Both the position numbers and the translations under genes were made by a program. Below, one piece after another: positions 7,472 through 16,130 of a stretch of 64,000 bases of DNA (position 1 is its first letter; each line of letters begins with the position of its first letter). Under the pieces are notes generated by a model. That model worked only from the letters and a program-made list of their open reading frames with translations. It was not told the origin of the DNA and made no database searches. Source of the stretch: Oryzobacter faecalis (lineage in GTDB: Bacteria; Actinomycetota; Actinomycetes; Actinomycetales; Dermatophilaceae). The stretch lies in contig NZ_JBKOFW010000004.1 of NCBI RefSeq assembly GCF_046764005.1, positions 310,001-374,000 on the forward strand, written 5' to 3'.

Positions 7472-8797
7472 TCAGCCCTCGTCGCCGGCCGGTGCGGCGG
7501 CGTCGAGGACGGCGGCGACGACCACGTCGTCGTGGGCCGGGTCGAGGGCGCGCGGGTCGAGGAGCGTGCGCTGCTCGTGGACGCGGGCGAGCACGGCCGG
7601 GTCCCCGCCGCGGAGCCGGTCGGCGAACCGGGCGTCGAGCGAGACGGCGAACCCGTCGAGGACGAGACCGGGGGCCGACCCGCCGCCCACCCGCCCCGCG
7701 CACGGCACGACCTCGGCGGCGACATCCCCGCGCAGGAGCGCGGCCGCCATCCGCTCGCACCGGCGCCGGAGGTCCGCGGCGTCGGCCGTGAGGGCCGCGT
7801 GCACGGGCGGGACCGGGCCGCGCAGCGTCGCCTCGAGCGCCGCGAGGGTGGTCTTGCCCGGACGCAGGGCCCGGGCGAGGGGGTGGCGGCGCATCCGCTC
7901 GACGACGTCGCGCCGGCCGAGGACGATCCCGGCCTGCGGCCCACCGAGGAGCTTGTCGCCGCTGCAGGTGACGACGGCCGCGCCCTCGCGCAGGGAGGTC
8001 GTCGCGTCGGGCTCGGCCGGCAGCAGCGGGTGCGGCCGCAGCAGCCCGCTGCCGATGTCGTGGACCACCGGGACACCGAGCGCGGCGAGGTCGGCGACCG
8101 GCACGTCCCGGGTGAACCCCTCGACGGTGAAGTTGCTCGGGTGCACCTTGAGGACGGCGCCGGTGGCCGGCCCGACGGCGTCGGCGTAGTCGCGCAGGTG
8201 GGTGCGGTTGGTCGTGCCGACCTCGTGCACCCGCACCCCGGCCGACGCGACGAGCTCGTGCAGCCGGAACCCGTCGCCGATCTCCACCATCTCGCCGCGG
8301 CTGACGACGACCTCGCCGCCGCCGGCGAGGGCGGTCGTCGCGAGGAGCAGGGCGGCCGCGCCGTTGTTGACGACGAGGGCGGCCTCCGCGGCGGGGACCG
8401 CGGCGAGGAGGGCGCCGACGACCCCGGGGGAGCGGGGCCCGCGCCGGCCCGTCGCGAGGTCGAGCTCGACGTCGACCGTGCCGGCGGCCGCCGTCATCGC
8501 CTCGGCGGCCGCGGTCGAGAGCGGGGCCCGGCCCAGGTTGGTGTGGAGGACGACGCCCGTCGCGTTGAGGACGGGCCGCAGCGAGGTGGCCAGGCCGGGG
8601 AGGGTGCCGACGACGGCGTCGACGGCGTCGGCGGGGTCGAGGAGGCCGCGGCGCACACGGTCCTGGGCCTCGGTGACGGCCGGCCGGACGACGCCCGCGC
8701 CGAGCCGCTCGACGGCGGCCCGCACCCGGGGGTCGGCGAGGAGGACGTCGGTGCGGGGCACCGACCGCCTCGGGTCGACCGCTCGCGGCTCCGACAC
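7472..8797 (-). CDS. selA: L-seryl-tRNA(Sec) selenium transferase
   Basis: PLP enzyme that converts Ser-tRNA-Sec to Sec-tRNA-Sec with selenophosphate. 441 aa. The PLP Lys lies in TCSGDKLLGGPQAG; HDIGSG and NLGRAPLS are also family features. The GTG start at 8797 was chosen because AGGAGGT stands a few nt upstream and the reading begins SEPRAVDPRRSVPRTD, as in other SelA N-termini. It starts only 17 nt downstream of the tRNA-Sec 3' end, so tRNA, selA and selB probably share one transcript. Confidence 0.95.
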   Translation of the reverse strand: MSEPRAVDPRRSVPRTDVLLADPRVRAAVERLGAGVVRPAVTEAQDRVRRGLLDPADAVDAVVGTLPGLATSLRPVLNATGVVLHTNLGRAPLSTAAAEAMTAAAGTVDVELDLATGRRGPRSPGVVGALLAAVPAAEAALVVNNGAAALLLATTALAGGGEVVVSRGEMVEIGDGFRLHELVASAGVRVHEVGTTNRTHLRDYADAVGPATGAVLKVHPSNFTVEGFTRDVPVADLAALGVPVVHDIGSGLLRPHPLLPAEPDATTSLREGAAVVTCSGDKLLGGPQAGIVLGRRDVVERMRRHPLARALRPGKTTLAALEATLRGPVPPVHAALTADAADLRRRCERMAAALLRGDVAAEVVPCAGRVGGGSAPGLVLDGFAVSLDARFADRLRGGDPAVLARVHEQRTLLDPRALDPAHDDVVVAAVLDAAAPAGDEG

Positions 8798-8814
8798 CGG
8801 ACCTCCTCGTAGGC

Positions 8815-8909
8815 TGGCGGAGGCGGACGGGAATCGAACCCGCCGAGCCGAGGTGCTCGGCTCCACCGGTGTTGAAGACCGGGGGGACCACCAGGCCCCG
8901 GACGCCTCC
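8815..8909 (-). tRNA. selC: tRNA-Sec (anticodon UCA)
   Basis: 95 nt including an encoded CCA at 8815-8817. The anticodon loop is CTTCAAC with UCA anticodon, closed by CCGGT/ACCGG. It has the features of tRNA-Sec: an elongated acceptor stem beginning GGAGGCG and ending CGCCTCC-G-CCA, a long variable arm (GAGCCGAGCACCTCGGCTC) and a T arm with GGTTCGATTCC. It lies between selA and selD, as expected. Confidence 0.96.
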
Positions 8910-8916
8910 GTCCGCG

Positions 8917-8922
8917 AGGCTA
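8917..8922 (-). promoter_or_regulatory. -10 element for selC
   Basis: TAGCCT on the minus strand ends 7 nt before the first base of tRNA-Sec, the right distance for transcription to begin at the mature 5' end. The whole divergent selC/selD spacer is only 39 nt. Confidence 0.5.
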
Positions 8923-8948
8923 GCCGAGCGGGTCGAGGAGGGCACGCG

Positions 8949-9929
8949 ATGGTCCGGATGACGCAGTACGCGAGCGGCGGCGGGTGCGCCTGCAAGGTCC
9001 CGATCGGCGAGCTCACCGACCTCCTCGCGGGCGTGGACCTGCCCGGGCACCCCGACCTCCTCGTCGGTGCCGACACCGGCGACGACGCCGCCGTGGTCCG
9101 GGTCGACGGCGACCGGGCCGTCGTCAGCACCGTCGACTTCTTCACCCCCGTCGTCGACGACCCCTACGACTGGGGGCGCATCGCGGCGGCCAACGCCCTC
9201 TCCGACGTCTGGGCGATGGGGGGCGAGCCGGTCCTGGCGGTCAACGTCGCCGGCTGGCCGCGCGCCACCCTGCCCCTGGACCTCCTCGCCGACGTGCTGC
9301 GCGGTGGGGCGGACGTCGCGCGCGAGGCCGGCTGCGCCGTCGCTGGTGGGCACACGATCGTCTCGCCGGAACCGCTGTACGGGATGGCGGTCACCGGGCT
9401 CGCGCACCCCGACCGCCTGCTGCGCAAGGACGCCGCCGCTCCCGGCCTGCCGCTCAGCCTCACCAAGCCCCTCGGGACCGGGGTGCTCAACACGCGGCAC
9501 AAGCGCACCGGCGAGGTGTTCCCACAGGCGGTCGAGGCGATGACCGCGCTCAACGGCCCGGCGGCCCGGGACGCCGTCGCGGCCGGCGTCCTGGCGGCCA
9601 CCGACGTCACGGGCTTCGGCCTCCTCGGGCACCTGGTGACGATGCTGCGGGCCTCCGGCGTCGGGGCCCGCCTCGGCGTCGGCGCCGTGCCCCTGCTCGA
9701 GGGTGCGCGGGAGGCCGTCCGCGACGGCTTCGTCAGCGGCGGGTCCCGCCGCAACCTCGAGTGGGCCCGCCCCTCGCTCGACGTCGTCGAGGGGGTCGGG
9801 GAGGACGACCTCGTCCTCCTCGCGGACGCCCAGACGAGCGGGGGGCTCCTCGTGGTGGGCGAGGTCCCGGGCGGGGTCGTCATCGGCGAGACGGTCGCGG
9901 GCGCACCCCGGGTGGCCCTGGCCCGCTGA
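8949..9929 (+). CDS. selD: Selenide, water dikinase (selenophosphate synthetase)
   Basis: Makes selenophosphate from selenide and ATP. 326 aa. The N-terminal catalytic segment is TQYASGGGCACK, with Cys where some homologues carry selenocysteine, followed by the conserved Lys. Other motifs: VGADTGDDAAV, TVDFFTPVVDDPYDWGRIAAANALSD, GGHTI and TDVTGFGLLGH. ATG at 8949 has AGGAGGG 7 nt upstream; an internal ATG at 8958 would remove only MVR. It is divergent from selC-selA-selB. Confidence 0.95.
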   Translation: MVRMTQYASGGGCACKVPIGELTDLLAGVDLPGHPDLLVGADTGDDAAVVRVDGDRAVVSTVDFFTPVVDDPYDWGRIAAANALSDVWAMGGEPVLAVNVAGWPRATLPLDLLADVLRGGADVAREAGCAVAGGHTIVSPEPLYGMAVTGLAHPDRLLRKDAAAPGLPLSLTKPLGTGVLNTRHKRTGEVFPQAVEAMTALNGPAARDAVAAGVLAATDVTGFGLLGHLVTMLRASGVGARLGVGAVPLLEGAREAVRDGFVSGGSRRNLEWARPSLDVVEGVGEDDLVLLADAQTSGGLLVVGEVPGGVVIGETVAGAPRVALAR

Positions 9930-9941
9930 GCACACCGGAGT

Positions 9942-9983
9942 CGCGTGCTCGGGTGGTCGCCCGAGCGGCCACCTGAGCACACG
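9942..9983. terminator. Palindrome family 1, copy a (selD 3' hairpin)
   Basis: 15-bp stem (9942-9956 with 9969-9983, two G-U type pairs) around a 12-nt loop, 12 nt after the selD stop. The right arm is CCACCTGAGCACACG. The same element recurs at 55778, 56921 and 56982. No T-tract follows. It probably ends transcription. Confidence 0.6.
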
Positions 9984-10060
9984 ACCCCGTCGACAGCCGG
10001 CGCGGGTTACCGTGTCCCCGGCCGACGGGTGGATCGACGGGGTGTGAGGGGGTGGGACGG

Positions 10061-12049
10061 ATGCGGGTCGTCACGAGGCTGGCCGTCGTGGCCGCGCTCG
10101 CCGGCGCCCTCGTGGCGCCCGTCGCGAGCGGGGCCGCCGAGCCGTCGCCGACGCCCGCGCCGGTCGGCCCCGAGCCCGGAACCTCCGACGTGCCCCGGAT
10201 GGCCGACGCCGCCCGCGACGGCGGCCTCCTCGCCGCTGCCGCCGAGCCCACGGTCACGACCACCGCGATCGGTGGCACCTCCCTCGTCGGCGAGGACGTC
10301 CTGGGGCGCGCGCGCGACGTCGGCGGCCACGCCGACCGCATCGCCGGTGCCGACCGCTACCGCACCGCCGTGGCCGTCGCGCAGCGGGTGGCGCCGGTCG
10401 GGGCCGACGAGGTCGTCCTCGCCTCGGGCGAGACGTTCCCCGACGCCCTGGCCGCCGGCCCCCTCGCGACCCGGCTCAAGGGCCCGGTCCTCCTCACCGC
10501 CAAGGGCGCCCTCCCCGCCGTGGTGGCGAACGAGCTGCGCCGCCTCGGCCCGCGCCGGGTCACGGTGGTCGGCGGCGAGGGCGCGGTCTCACCCGACGCC
10601 GTCGCGTCCGCCCGCGCGGCCGCCGGCGGGGGCGCCGTGGCCGTCCGGCGGGTGGGCGGCGCCGACCGGTACGCCACGGCGGCCGCCGTGGCCGCCCTCA
10701 TGCCGTCGGTCAGCGGCGCGGTCCTCACCAGCGGCGTCGACTTCCCCGACGCGCTGACCGCGGCTCCCCTCGCCGCACGGCTGTCGGGACCGCTGCTCCT
10801 CGTCCGTCCCGACCGGCTCCCGGACCCCACGGCCGACGAGCTGCGCCGGCTGCAGCCCGACCGGCTCGTCGTCGTCGGCGGCGGCAGCTCGGTCTCGTAC
10901 TTCACCGCCCGCAGCGCCGGCAGCGCGGCCGGGGTCTCCCCGGAGCGCGCGGCCGGGGCCGACCGCTACCTCACCTCCTCGGCGGTCGCCGCCCTCGTCG
11001 TCGCGGGCGGCCAGGCCGAGGGCGCCTACCTCGCGACGGGCACCGACTACCCCGACGCCCTCGTCGGTGGGGTGGCGGCGGCGGCCCGCAAGGGGCCGGT
11101 CCTCCTCACCGGCAGGCAGCGCGGCCACCTCGGCGCCGTGGCGGCCGACGTCGGGAAGGTGCGCGGGGTCGGCTCGTGGCTCCAGCTCTCCCTCGACGCC
11201 GTCGCCACCCAGCAGCGGCTGCCCGAGTCGACCTACGTCGCGTACGAGGCGGCGTACCGGGCCACCTCCCTCGCGATCCTCCACGGCTGGGACGACGCCG
11301 AGACCCAGGCCCAGCTCGCGCGGATGCGCGCCGTCCGCAAGCCCGACGGCGGCTACGGGATGGAGCGGGCCTGGGACGCGTTCCAGGACGGCTCGGTCAA
11401 CCCCCGGGAGACGAGCTACCTCATCACGACCGTCGACCACGCCGGTCTCGCGCTCGTCGTCGGGCTGCGGGCCGGGGCGGTCCCGGCGTCCGAGGTCACC
11501 GCCCTCGTCGACCTCGTCCTGCGGTGGCCGAGCATCGACGGCGACCCCGGCTGCCTCGCGTACTCGACGTCCCCGACCGACCGCCGGTACTGCGTCTACA
11601 ACGTCAACTCCGCGGCGGCGTGGTTCCTCAAGGCCGCGTGGGACGCCGGGGTCCGCCGACCCGGCCAGCTCGAGCTCGCCGAGCGCCTCTACACCCACGA
11701 CGTCGCGTTCCAGCGCGACGGCTGGTGGCCCTACAGCTCGACCCGGACGACGGCCAAGCAGGACTGGAACCACAACGCCGCCATGGTCGAGTTCCAGCTG
11801 CTGCTCGACCCCCCGGCGGGGCAGGCCACCCTCGACCTCGTGATGCCGGGGGGCTGGGACCACCCCGACCCGGCCGCGGTCCACGAGAACGACGTCATCG
11901 GGTACGTGCGCCTCCTGCCCTTCGCCTGCGGCTACCGGAGCCCGGCCCTCGCCCCGGCCCGGGCGCGCTTCGACGACTTCCTCGTCGCCAGCGACGCGGG
12001 ACAGGCCGCCCTCTGGGCGGTGCGCACCGTCGCCTCCTGCGGCGAGTGA
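10061..12049 (+). CDS. Secreted CWB2 protein with C-terminal alpha/alpha-toroid-like domain
   Basis: 662 aa, with an N-terminal signal segment (RLAVVAALAGALVAPVASGA). Three cell-wall-binding repeat 2 modules follow, marked by RIAGADRYRTAVAVA, RVGGADRYATAAAVA and RAAGADRYLTSSAVA; CWB2 modules are known to hold proteins on anionic wall polymers. The last ~290 residues are different: helical, with Trp/Tyr/Gly-rich loops such as KPDGGYGMERAWD, PRETSYLITTVDHAGLAL, DWNHNAAMVEFQ and ENDVIGYVRLLPFACGY. This pattern recalls alpha/alpha-barrel glycan-active or terpenoid-cyclase-like folds, but no catalytic set can be named. ATG 10061 (GAGGGGG upstream) is preferred over GTG 10052. Confidence 0.75.
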   Translation: MRVVTRLAVVAALAGALVAPVASGAAEPSPTPAPVGPEPGTSDVPRMADAARDGGLLAAAAEPTVTTTAIGGTSLVGEDVLGRARDVGGHADRIAGADRYRTAVAVAQRVAPVGADEVVLASGETFPDALAAGPLATRLKGPVLLTAKGALPAVVANELRRLGPRRVTVVGGEGAVSPDAVASARAAAGGGAVAVRRVGGADRYATAAAVAALMPSVSGAVLTSGVDFPDALTAAPLAARLSGPLLLVRPDRLPDPTADELRRLQPDRLVVVGGGSSVSYFTARSAGSAAGVSPERAAGADRYLTSSAVAALVVAGGQAEGAYLATGTDYPDALVGGVAAAARKGPVLLTGRQRGHLGAVAADVGKVRGVGSWLQLSLDAVATQQRLPESTYVAYEAAYRATSLAILHGWDDAETQAQLARMRAVRKPDGGYGMERAWDAFQDGSVNPRETSYLITTVDHAGLALVVGLRAGAVPASEVTALVDLVLRWPSIDGDPGCLAYSTSPTDRRYCVYNVNSAAAWFLKAAWDAGVRRPGQLELAERLYTHDVAFQRDGWWPYSSTRTTAKQDWNHNAAMVEFQLLLDPPAGQATLDLVMPGGWDHPDPAAVHENDVIGYVRLLPFACGYRSPALAPARARFDDFLVASDAGQAALWAVRTVASCGE

Positions 12050-12104
12050 CCTGCGCGGCCCCGGGGGGCCGACCGCTGCATTCGGCGTGACGCGGCCGGG
12101 CCCC

Positions 12105-12110
12105 TAGGAT
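12105..12110 (+). promoter_or_regulatory. -10 element of the wbp operon
   Basis: TAGGAT with a weak TTCGGC 18 nt upstream; transcription would start near 12117, giving a ~20-nt leader that carries AAGGGAAGGA before the wbpA-like start. Confidence 0.45.
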
Positions 12111-12136
12111 CGACGGGTCATCCGCAAGGGAAGGAA

Positions 12137-13444
12137 GTGTCGGTGAGGGTCACCGTCGTCGGGCTGGGCAAGATCGGCCTCCCGCTCGCAGTCCAGTTCG
12201 CTAGGTCGGGTCACGAGGTCCGTGGGGCCGACGTCAACCAGGCCACCGTCGCCACCGTCAACGCCGGGACCGCACCGTTCCCCGGCGAGGCGCACCTCGA
12301 GGAGTACCTCGCCGAGGTCGTCGCCTCCGGGGCGTTCGCGGCCACGACCGACACCACCGCTGCCGTCGCCGAGAGCGACGTCGTCGTGGTCGTCGTGCCG
12401 CTCTTCGTCGACAGCGAGGCCCGCCCCGACTTCGGCTGGATGGACTCGGCCACCGACGACATCGCGAAGGGCCTCAGGCCCGGCACCCTCGTCGTCTACG
12501 AGACCACCCTGCCCGTCGGCACCACCCGCACGCGCTGGAAGCCGCGCCTCGAGGAGGGGTCGGGCCTGGTCGAGGGCCGCGACTTCCACCTCGTCTTCTC
12601 GCCCGAGCGCGTCCTCACCGGTCGGGTCTTCGCCGACCTGCGCAAGTACCCCAAGCTCGTCGGTGCCCTGTCCGCGGAGGGTGCCGCGCTGGCCACCGAG
12701 TTCTACGAGACGGCCCTGCAGTACGACGACCGGCCCGACCTCGAGCGCGGCAACGGCGTCTGGGACCTCGGCTCGGCCGAGGCCGCCGAGATGGCCAAGC
12801 TCGCCGAGACCACCTACCGCGACGTCAACATCGGCCTCGCCAACCAGTTCGGCGCCTTCGCCGCCAAGCACGGCATCGACGTCCACCAGGTCATCGAGGC
12901 GAGCAACAGCCAGCCGTACAGCCACATCCACCGTCCCGGCATCGCGGTCGGCGGCCACTGCATCCCGGTCTACCCGCGCCTGTACCTCTGGAACGACCCC
13001 GACGCCACCGTCGTGCGGGCCGCCCGCGAGGCCAACGCCGCGATGCCCGCCTACACCGTCGGCCTGGCGGTCGGCGCGGCCGGTGGCGACCTCGCCGGCC
13101 GGCGGGCCGTCGTCCTCGGGGCGGCCTACCGCGGCGGCGTCAAGGAGACCGCGTTCTCCGGGGTCTTCGCCACCGTCGAGGCGCTGCGCGAGGCGGGGGC
13201 CGAGGTCCTCGTGCACGACCCGATGTACACGCCCGACGAGCTGCGCGGCCTCGGCTGGGAGCCGTACGCGCTCGGCGAGCCGGCCGACGTCGTCGTCCTC
13301 CAGGCCGACCACGCCGAGTACCGCGACCTCGGGTCCGACGACCTCCCCGGCGCCACCGTCGTCGTCGATGGCCGCCGGGTCCTCGACCGCAGCCGCTTCC
13401 CCGGCGTGCGCTTCCTCGTCGTCGGCCAGGCGGAGCAGGCCTGA
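12137..13444 (+). CDS. UDP-N-acetyl-hexosamine 6-dehydrogenase (WbpA/WecC type)
   Basis: Oxidises a UDP-HexNAc at C6 to the uronic acid with NAD. 435 aa. Rossmann motif VVGLGKIGLPLA at the N-terminus, VVVPLFVD, catalytic Lys/Asn in MAKLAETTYRDVNIGLANQ, and the catalytic Cys in GGHCIPVYPRLY. The central domain and the C-terminal UDP-binding domain (VLGAAYRGGVKETAFS) are present. First gene of a four-gene plus-strand operon; its TGA overlaps the ATG of the next gene (TGATG). GTG 12137 is used; GTG 12143 is also possible. The adjacent genes point to UDP-GlcNAc as substrate. Confidence 0.9.
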   Translation: MSVRVTVVGLGKIGLPLAVQFARSGHEVRGADVNQATVATVNAGTAPFPGEAHLEEYLAEVVASGAFAATTDTTAAVAESDVVVVVVPLFVDSEARPDFGWMDSATDDIAKGLRPGTLVVYETTLPVGTTRTRWKPRLEEGSGLVEGRDFHLVFSPERVLTGRVFADLRKYPKLVGALSAEGAALATEFYETALQYDDRPDLERGNGVWDLGSAEAAEMAKLAETTYRDVNIGLANQFGAFAAKHGIDVHQVIEASNSQPYSHIHRPGIAVGGHCIPVYPRLYLWNDPDATVVRAAREANAAMPAYTVGLAVGAAGGDLAGRRAVVLGAAYRGGVKETAFSGVFATVEALREAGAEVLVHDPMYTPDELRGLGWEPYALGEPADVVVLQADHAEYRDLGSDDLPGATVVVDGRRVLDRSRFPGVRFLVVGQAEQA

Positions 13445-14043
13445 TGGCGGTCCGGATCGTCGACTCCGCCGACGTCGCCGAGAGCGCGACGATCGGTGAC
13501 GGCAGCTCGGTCTGGCACCTGGCGCAGGTCCGCGAGGACGCCGTCCTCGGGGAGAACTGCATCGTCGGCCGCGGCGCCTACGTCGGCACCGGCGTCCGGA
13601 TGGGCAACGCCTGCAAGCTGCAGAACTACGCGCTCGTCTACGAGCCGGCGGTCCTCGAGGACGGCGTCTTCGTCGGCCCCGCCGTCGTCTTCACCAACGA
13701 CCACTACCCGCGCTCGGTGGCCCCCGACGGCACCCTCAAGCGTGGCGACGACTGGGAGGCCGTCGGGGTCACCTGCCGCGAGGGCGCCTCGATCGGGGCC
13801 CGCGCCGTGTGCGTCGCCCCGGTGACCGTCGGGCGGTGGGCGATGGTCGCGGCCGGCTCGGTCGTGACCAAGGACGTGCCCGACTTCGCGCTCGTCGCCG
13901 GGGTCCCCGCGCGGCGCCTGCGCTGGGTCGGCCGGGCGGGCGTGCCGCTCGAGGCCGGCCCCACCCCCGGCAGCTGGGTGTGCCCCAGCACCGGCCGGAC
14001 CTACACCGAGACGGACGACACCCTCACGGAGGACCCGCAGTGA
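13444..14043 (+). CDS. WbpD-like sugar N-acetyltransferase (left-handed beta helix)
   Basis: 199 aa with hexapeptide repeats (ATIGDGSSVWHLAQV, ENCIVGRGAYVGTGV, GVFVGPAVVFTNDHYPR, GARAVCVAPVTVGRWAMVAAGSVV). It matches the acyltransferase that acetylates the 3-amino group of UDP-GlcNAc3NA, forming UDP-2,3-diacetamido-2,3-dideoxy-glucuronic acid. The family's catalytic His/Asn region is visible as TNDHYPR. A Cys-containing tail (GSWVCPSTGRTY) follows the helix. It sits between the dehydrogenase and the aminotransferase, with start/stop overlaps on both sides. Confidence 0.9.
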   Translation: MAVRIVDSADVAESATIGDGSSVWHLAQVREDAVLGENCIVGRGAYVGTGVRMGNACKLQNYALVYEPAVLEDGVFVGPAVVFTNDHYPRSVAPDGTLKRGDDWEAVGVTCREGASIGARAVCVAPVTVGRWAMVAAGSVVTKDVPDFALVAGVPARRLRWVGRAGVPLEAGPTPGSWVCPSTGRTYTETDDTLTEDPQ

Positions 14044-15128
14044 ACGACTTCATCCCGCCCGCCAAGCCGCTGATCGGCGACGAGGAGCGGGCGGCGGTCG
14101 ACCGCGTGCTCCGCAGCGGCATGCTGGCGCAGGGCCCCGAGGTCGCCGCCTTCGAGCAGGAGTTCGCCGAGCACTTCGGCCTCGGCCGCGCGTGCGTCGC
14201 CGTGAACTCCGGCACGTCGGGCCAGCACCTCGGCCTGCTGTCGAGCGGGGTCAAGACCGGCGACGAGGTCATCGTCCCGTCGTTCACCTTCGCCGCGACC
14301 GCCAACTCCGTCGCGCTCACCGGCGCCACCCCGGTCTTCGCCGACATCGACGCCGACGACTTCTGCCTCTCGCCGGCCGCGGTGGAGGCCGCCGTCACCG
14401 AGCGCACCGTCGGCATCATGCCGGTGCACCTCTACGGCCACCCGGCCAAGATGGACGCGCTCGGCGCGGTCGCCGAGAAGAACGGGCTCAAGGTCTTCGA
14501 GGACGCTGCGCAGGCGCACGGCGCCTCCCTCAACGGCACCCCGGTCGGCGCCTTCGGCACCTTCGCGATGTTCTCCCTCTACCCGACGAAGAACATGACG
14601 TCCGGCGAGGGCGGCATGGTCTCGGTCGAGGACGCCGAGGTCGAGCGCCTCATGCGGCTCTACCGCAACCAGGGGATGGAGAAGCAGTACCACAACGAGG
14701 TCGTCGGCCTGAACAACCGGATGACCGACATCCACGCCGCCATCGGCCGCGTCCAGCTGACCAAGGTCGGCGCCTGGACGGCCCAGCGCCAGGCGAACGC
14801 CGCCTTCTACGACGCCAACCTCGAGGGCGTGACCGTGCCGCCGGTCGCCGACGGCGCCGTGCACGTCTACCACCAGTACACGATCCGCGTGCCGGAGGGC
14901 CGCGACGCGTTCTCGGCCGCTCTCAGGGAGCGGTTCAACGTCGGGTCGGGCATGTTCTACCCCGTGCCCAACCACCGACTCGCGCCGTTCCAGGTGCAGG
15001 TCGACCTCCCCGAGACCGAGCGCGCCGCCGCCGAGTGCCTCTCGCTGCCCGTGCACCCCTCGCTCTCCCAGGGCGACCTCGAGCGCGTCGTCGAGGCCGT
15101 CAACACCCTCGCGAAGGCGGGTGCGTGA
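14040..15128 (+). CDS. DegT/DnrJ/EryC1 aminotransferase (WbpE-like)
   Basis: PLP aminotransferase that would aminate the 3-keto sugar made by the oxidoreductase at 15131. 362 aa. PLP-binding Lys in LYPTKNMTSGEGGM, Asp in FEDAAQAHGA, substrate region NSGTSGQHLGLL and the C-terminal SGMFYPVPNH. The GTG start overlaps the previous stop (GTGA) and has GGAGGA 7 nt upstream, which decides the start. Confidence 0.92.
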   Translation: MNDFIPPAKPLIGDEERAAVDRVLRSGMLAQGPEVAAFEQEFAEHFGLGRACVAVNSGTSGQHLGLLSSGVKTGDEVIVPSFTFAATANSVALTGATPVFADIDADDFCLSPAAVEAAVTERTVGIMPVHLYGHPAKMDALGAVAEKNGLKVFEDAAQAHGASLNGTPVGAFGTFAMFSLYPTKNMTSGEGGMVSVEDAEVERLMRLYRNQGMEKQYHNEVVGLNNRMTDIHAAIGRVQLTKVGAWTAQRQANAAFYDANLEGVTVPPVADGAVHVYHQYTIRVPEGRDAFSAALRERFNVGSGMFYPVPNHRLAPFQVQVDLPETERAAAECLSLPVHPSLSQGDLERVVEAVNTLAKAGA

Positions 15129-15130
15129 GC

Positions 15131-16120
15131 ATGGCGAACCTGCGGGCCGGCCTCATCGGGCTCGGGATGATGGGGCGCCACCACGCCCGCGTCCTCGGCA
15201 GCCTCCCGGGCGTCGACCTCGTCGCGGTGGCCGACCCGGGCGGTGACGTCCACGGCGTCTCCGGCGGGCGCCCGGTCGAGGCCGACATCGAGGGACTCCT
15301 CGAGCACGACCTCGACTACTGCATGGTCGCGGTGCCGACGATCTACCACGAGGCGATCGGCCTCGCGCTCGCCGAGGCCGGCGTCCACGCGTTGATCGAG
15401 AAGCCCCTCGCGCAGGACACCGAGTCCTCGACGCGGGTCGCCGACGCGTTCGTCGCGAAGGGGCTCGTCGGGGCCGTCGGGCACATCGAGCGGTACAACC
15501 CCGCACTGCAGCAGGCGCGTTCGCGCCTCGAGGCCGGTGAGCTCGGCGAGGTCTACCAGGTCGTCACCCGGCGCCAGGGCCCGTTCCCGGCGCGCATCGC
15601 CGACGTCGGTGTCGTCAAGGACCTCGGCACCCACGACATCGACCTCACCGCGTGGGTCACCCAGCAGGAGTTCACCGCCGTCGCCGCGCGCACCACGCAC
15701 CGGTCCGGCCGCGAGCACGAGGACATGGTCTCGGTCGTCGGGCAGCTGTCGAACGGCGCCATCACCAACCACCTCGTCAACTGGCTGACCCCGTTCAAGG
15801 AGCGGCTCACCGTCATCACCGGGGAGAAGGGCTCGTTCGTCGCCGACACCCTCAGCGCCGACCTCACCTTCCACGCCAACGGCAAGACCGAGCAGGCGTG
15901 GGACGCCATCGCGAAGTTCCGCGGCGTCTCCGAGGGCGACGTCGTCCGCTACGCCATCCCCAAGCCGGAGCCGCTGCGCATCGAGCACGAGCAGTTCCGC
16001 GACGCCGTCCTCGGCAAGGACGCCGACATCGTGACGATGGAGCAGGGGCTGCGCACGGTCCGGGTCGCCGAGGCGTGCCTGGAGTCCGCGCAGAGCGGCC
16101 ACACCGTCGAGCTCGGCTGA
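15131..16120 (+). CDS. Gfo/Idh/MocA oxidoreductase (WbpB-like)
   Basis: NAD-dependent 3-dehydrogenase for the UDP-uronic acid. 329 aa. Rossmann motif GLIGLGMMGRHHARVLG, the diagnostic EKPLA, and HIERYNPAL/DLGTHDIDLTAW of the sugar-oxidising subgroup. It completes the wbpA-D-E-B set in one operon; the epimerase WbpI needed for the manno form is absent here. Start ATG 15131; the in-frame GTG at 15125 overlaps the previous stop and is an alternative. Confidence 0.88.
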   Translation: MANLRAGLIGLGMMGRHHARVLGSLPGVDLVAVADPGGDVHGVSGGRPVEADIEGLLEHDLDYCMVAVPTIYHEAIGLALAEAGVHALIEKPLAQDTESSTRVADAFVAKGLVGAVGHIERYNPALQQARSRLEAGELGEVYQVVTRRQGPFPARIADVGVVKDLGTHDIDLTAWVTQQEFTAVAARTTHRSGREHEDMVSVVGQLSNGAITNHLVNWLTPFKERLTVITGEKGSFVADTLSADLTFHANGKTEQAWDAIAKFRGVSEGDVVRYAIPKPEPLRIEHEQFRDAVLGKDADIVTMEQGLRTVRVAEACLESAQSGHTVELG

Positions 16121-16130
16121 CCGCCCCGGC

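Noticed and set aside
4504..7791. Very long plus-strand reading frame (about 1,095 codons) opposite urate oxidase, DUF6986 and selB
   Set aside because: It is antisense to well-supported conserved genes and has Arg/Gly/Pro-rich composition typical of shadow frames.
8949..9010. SelD as a selenoprotein
   Set aside because: The catalytic position in GGGCACK is a TGC cysteine codon, not TGA.
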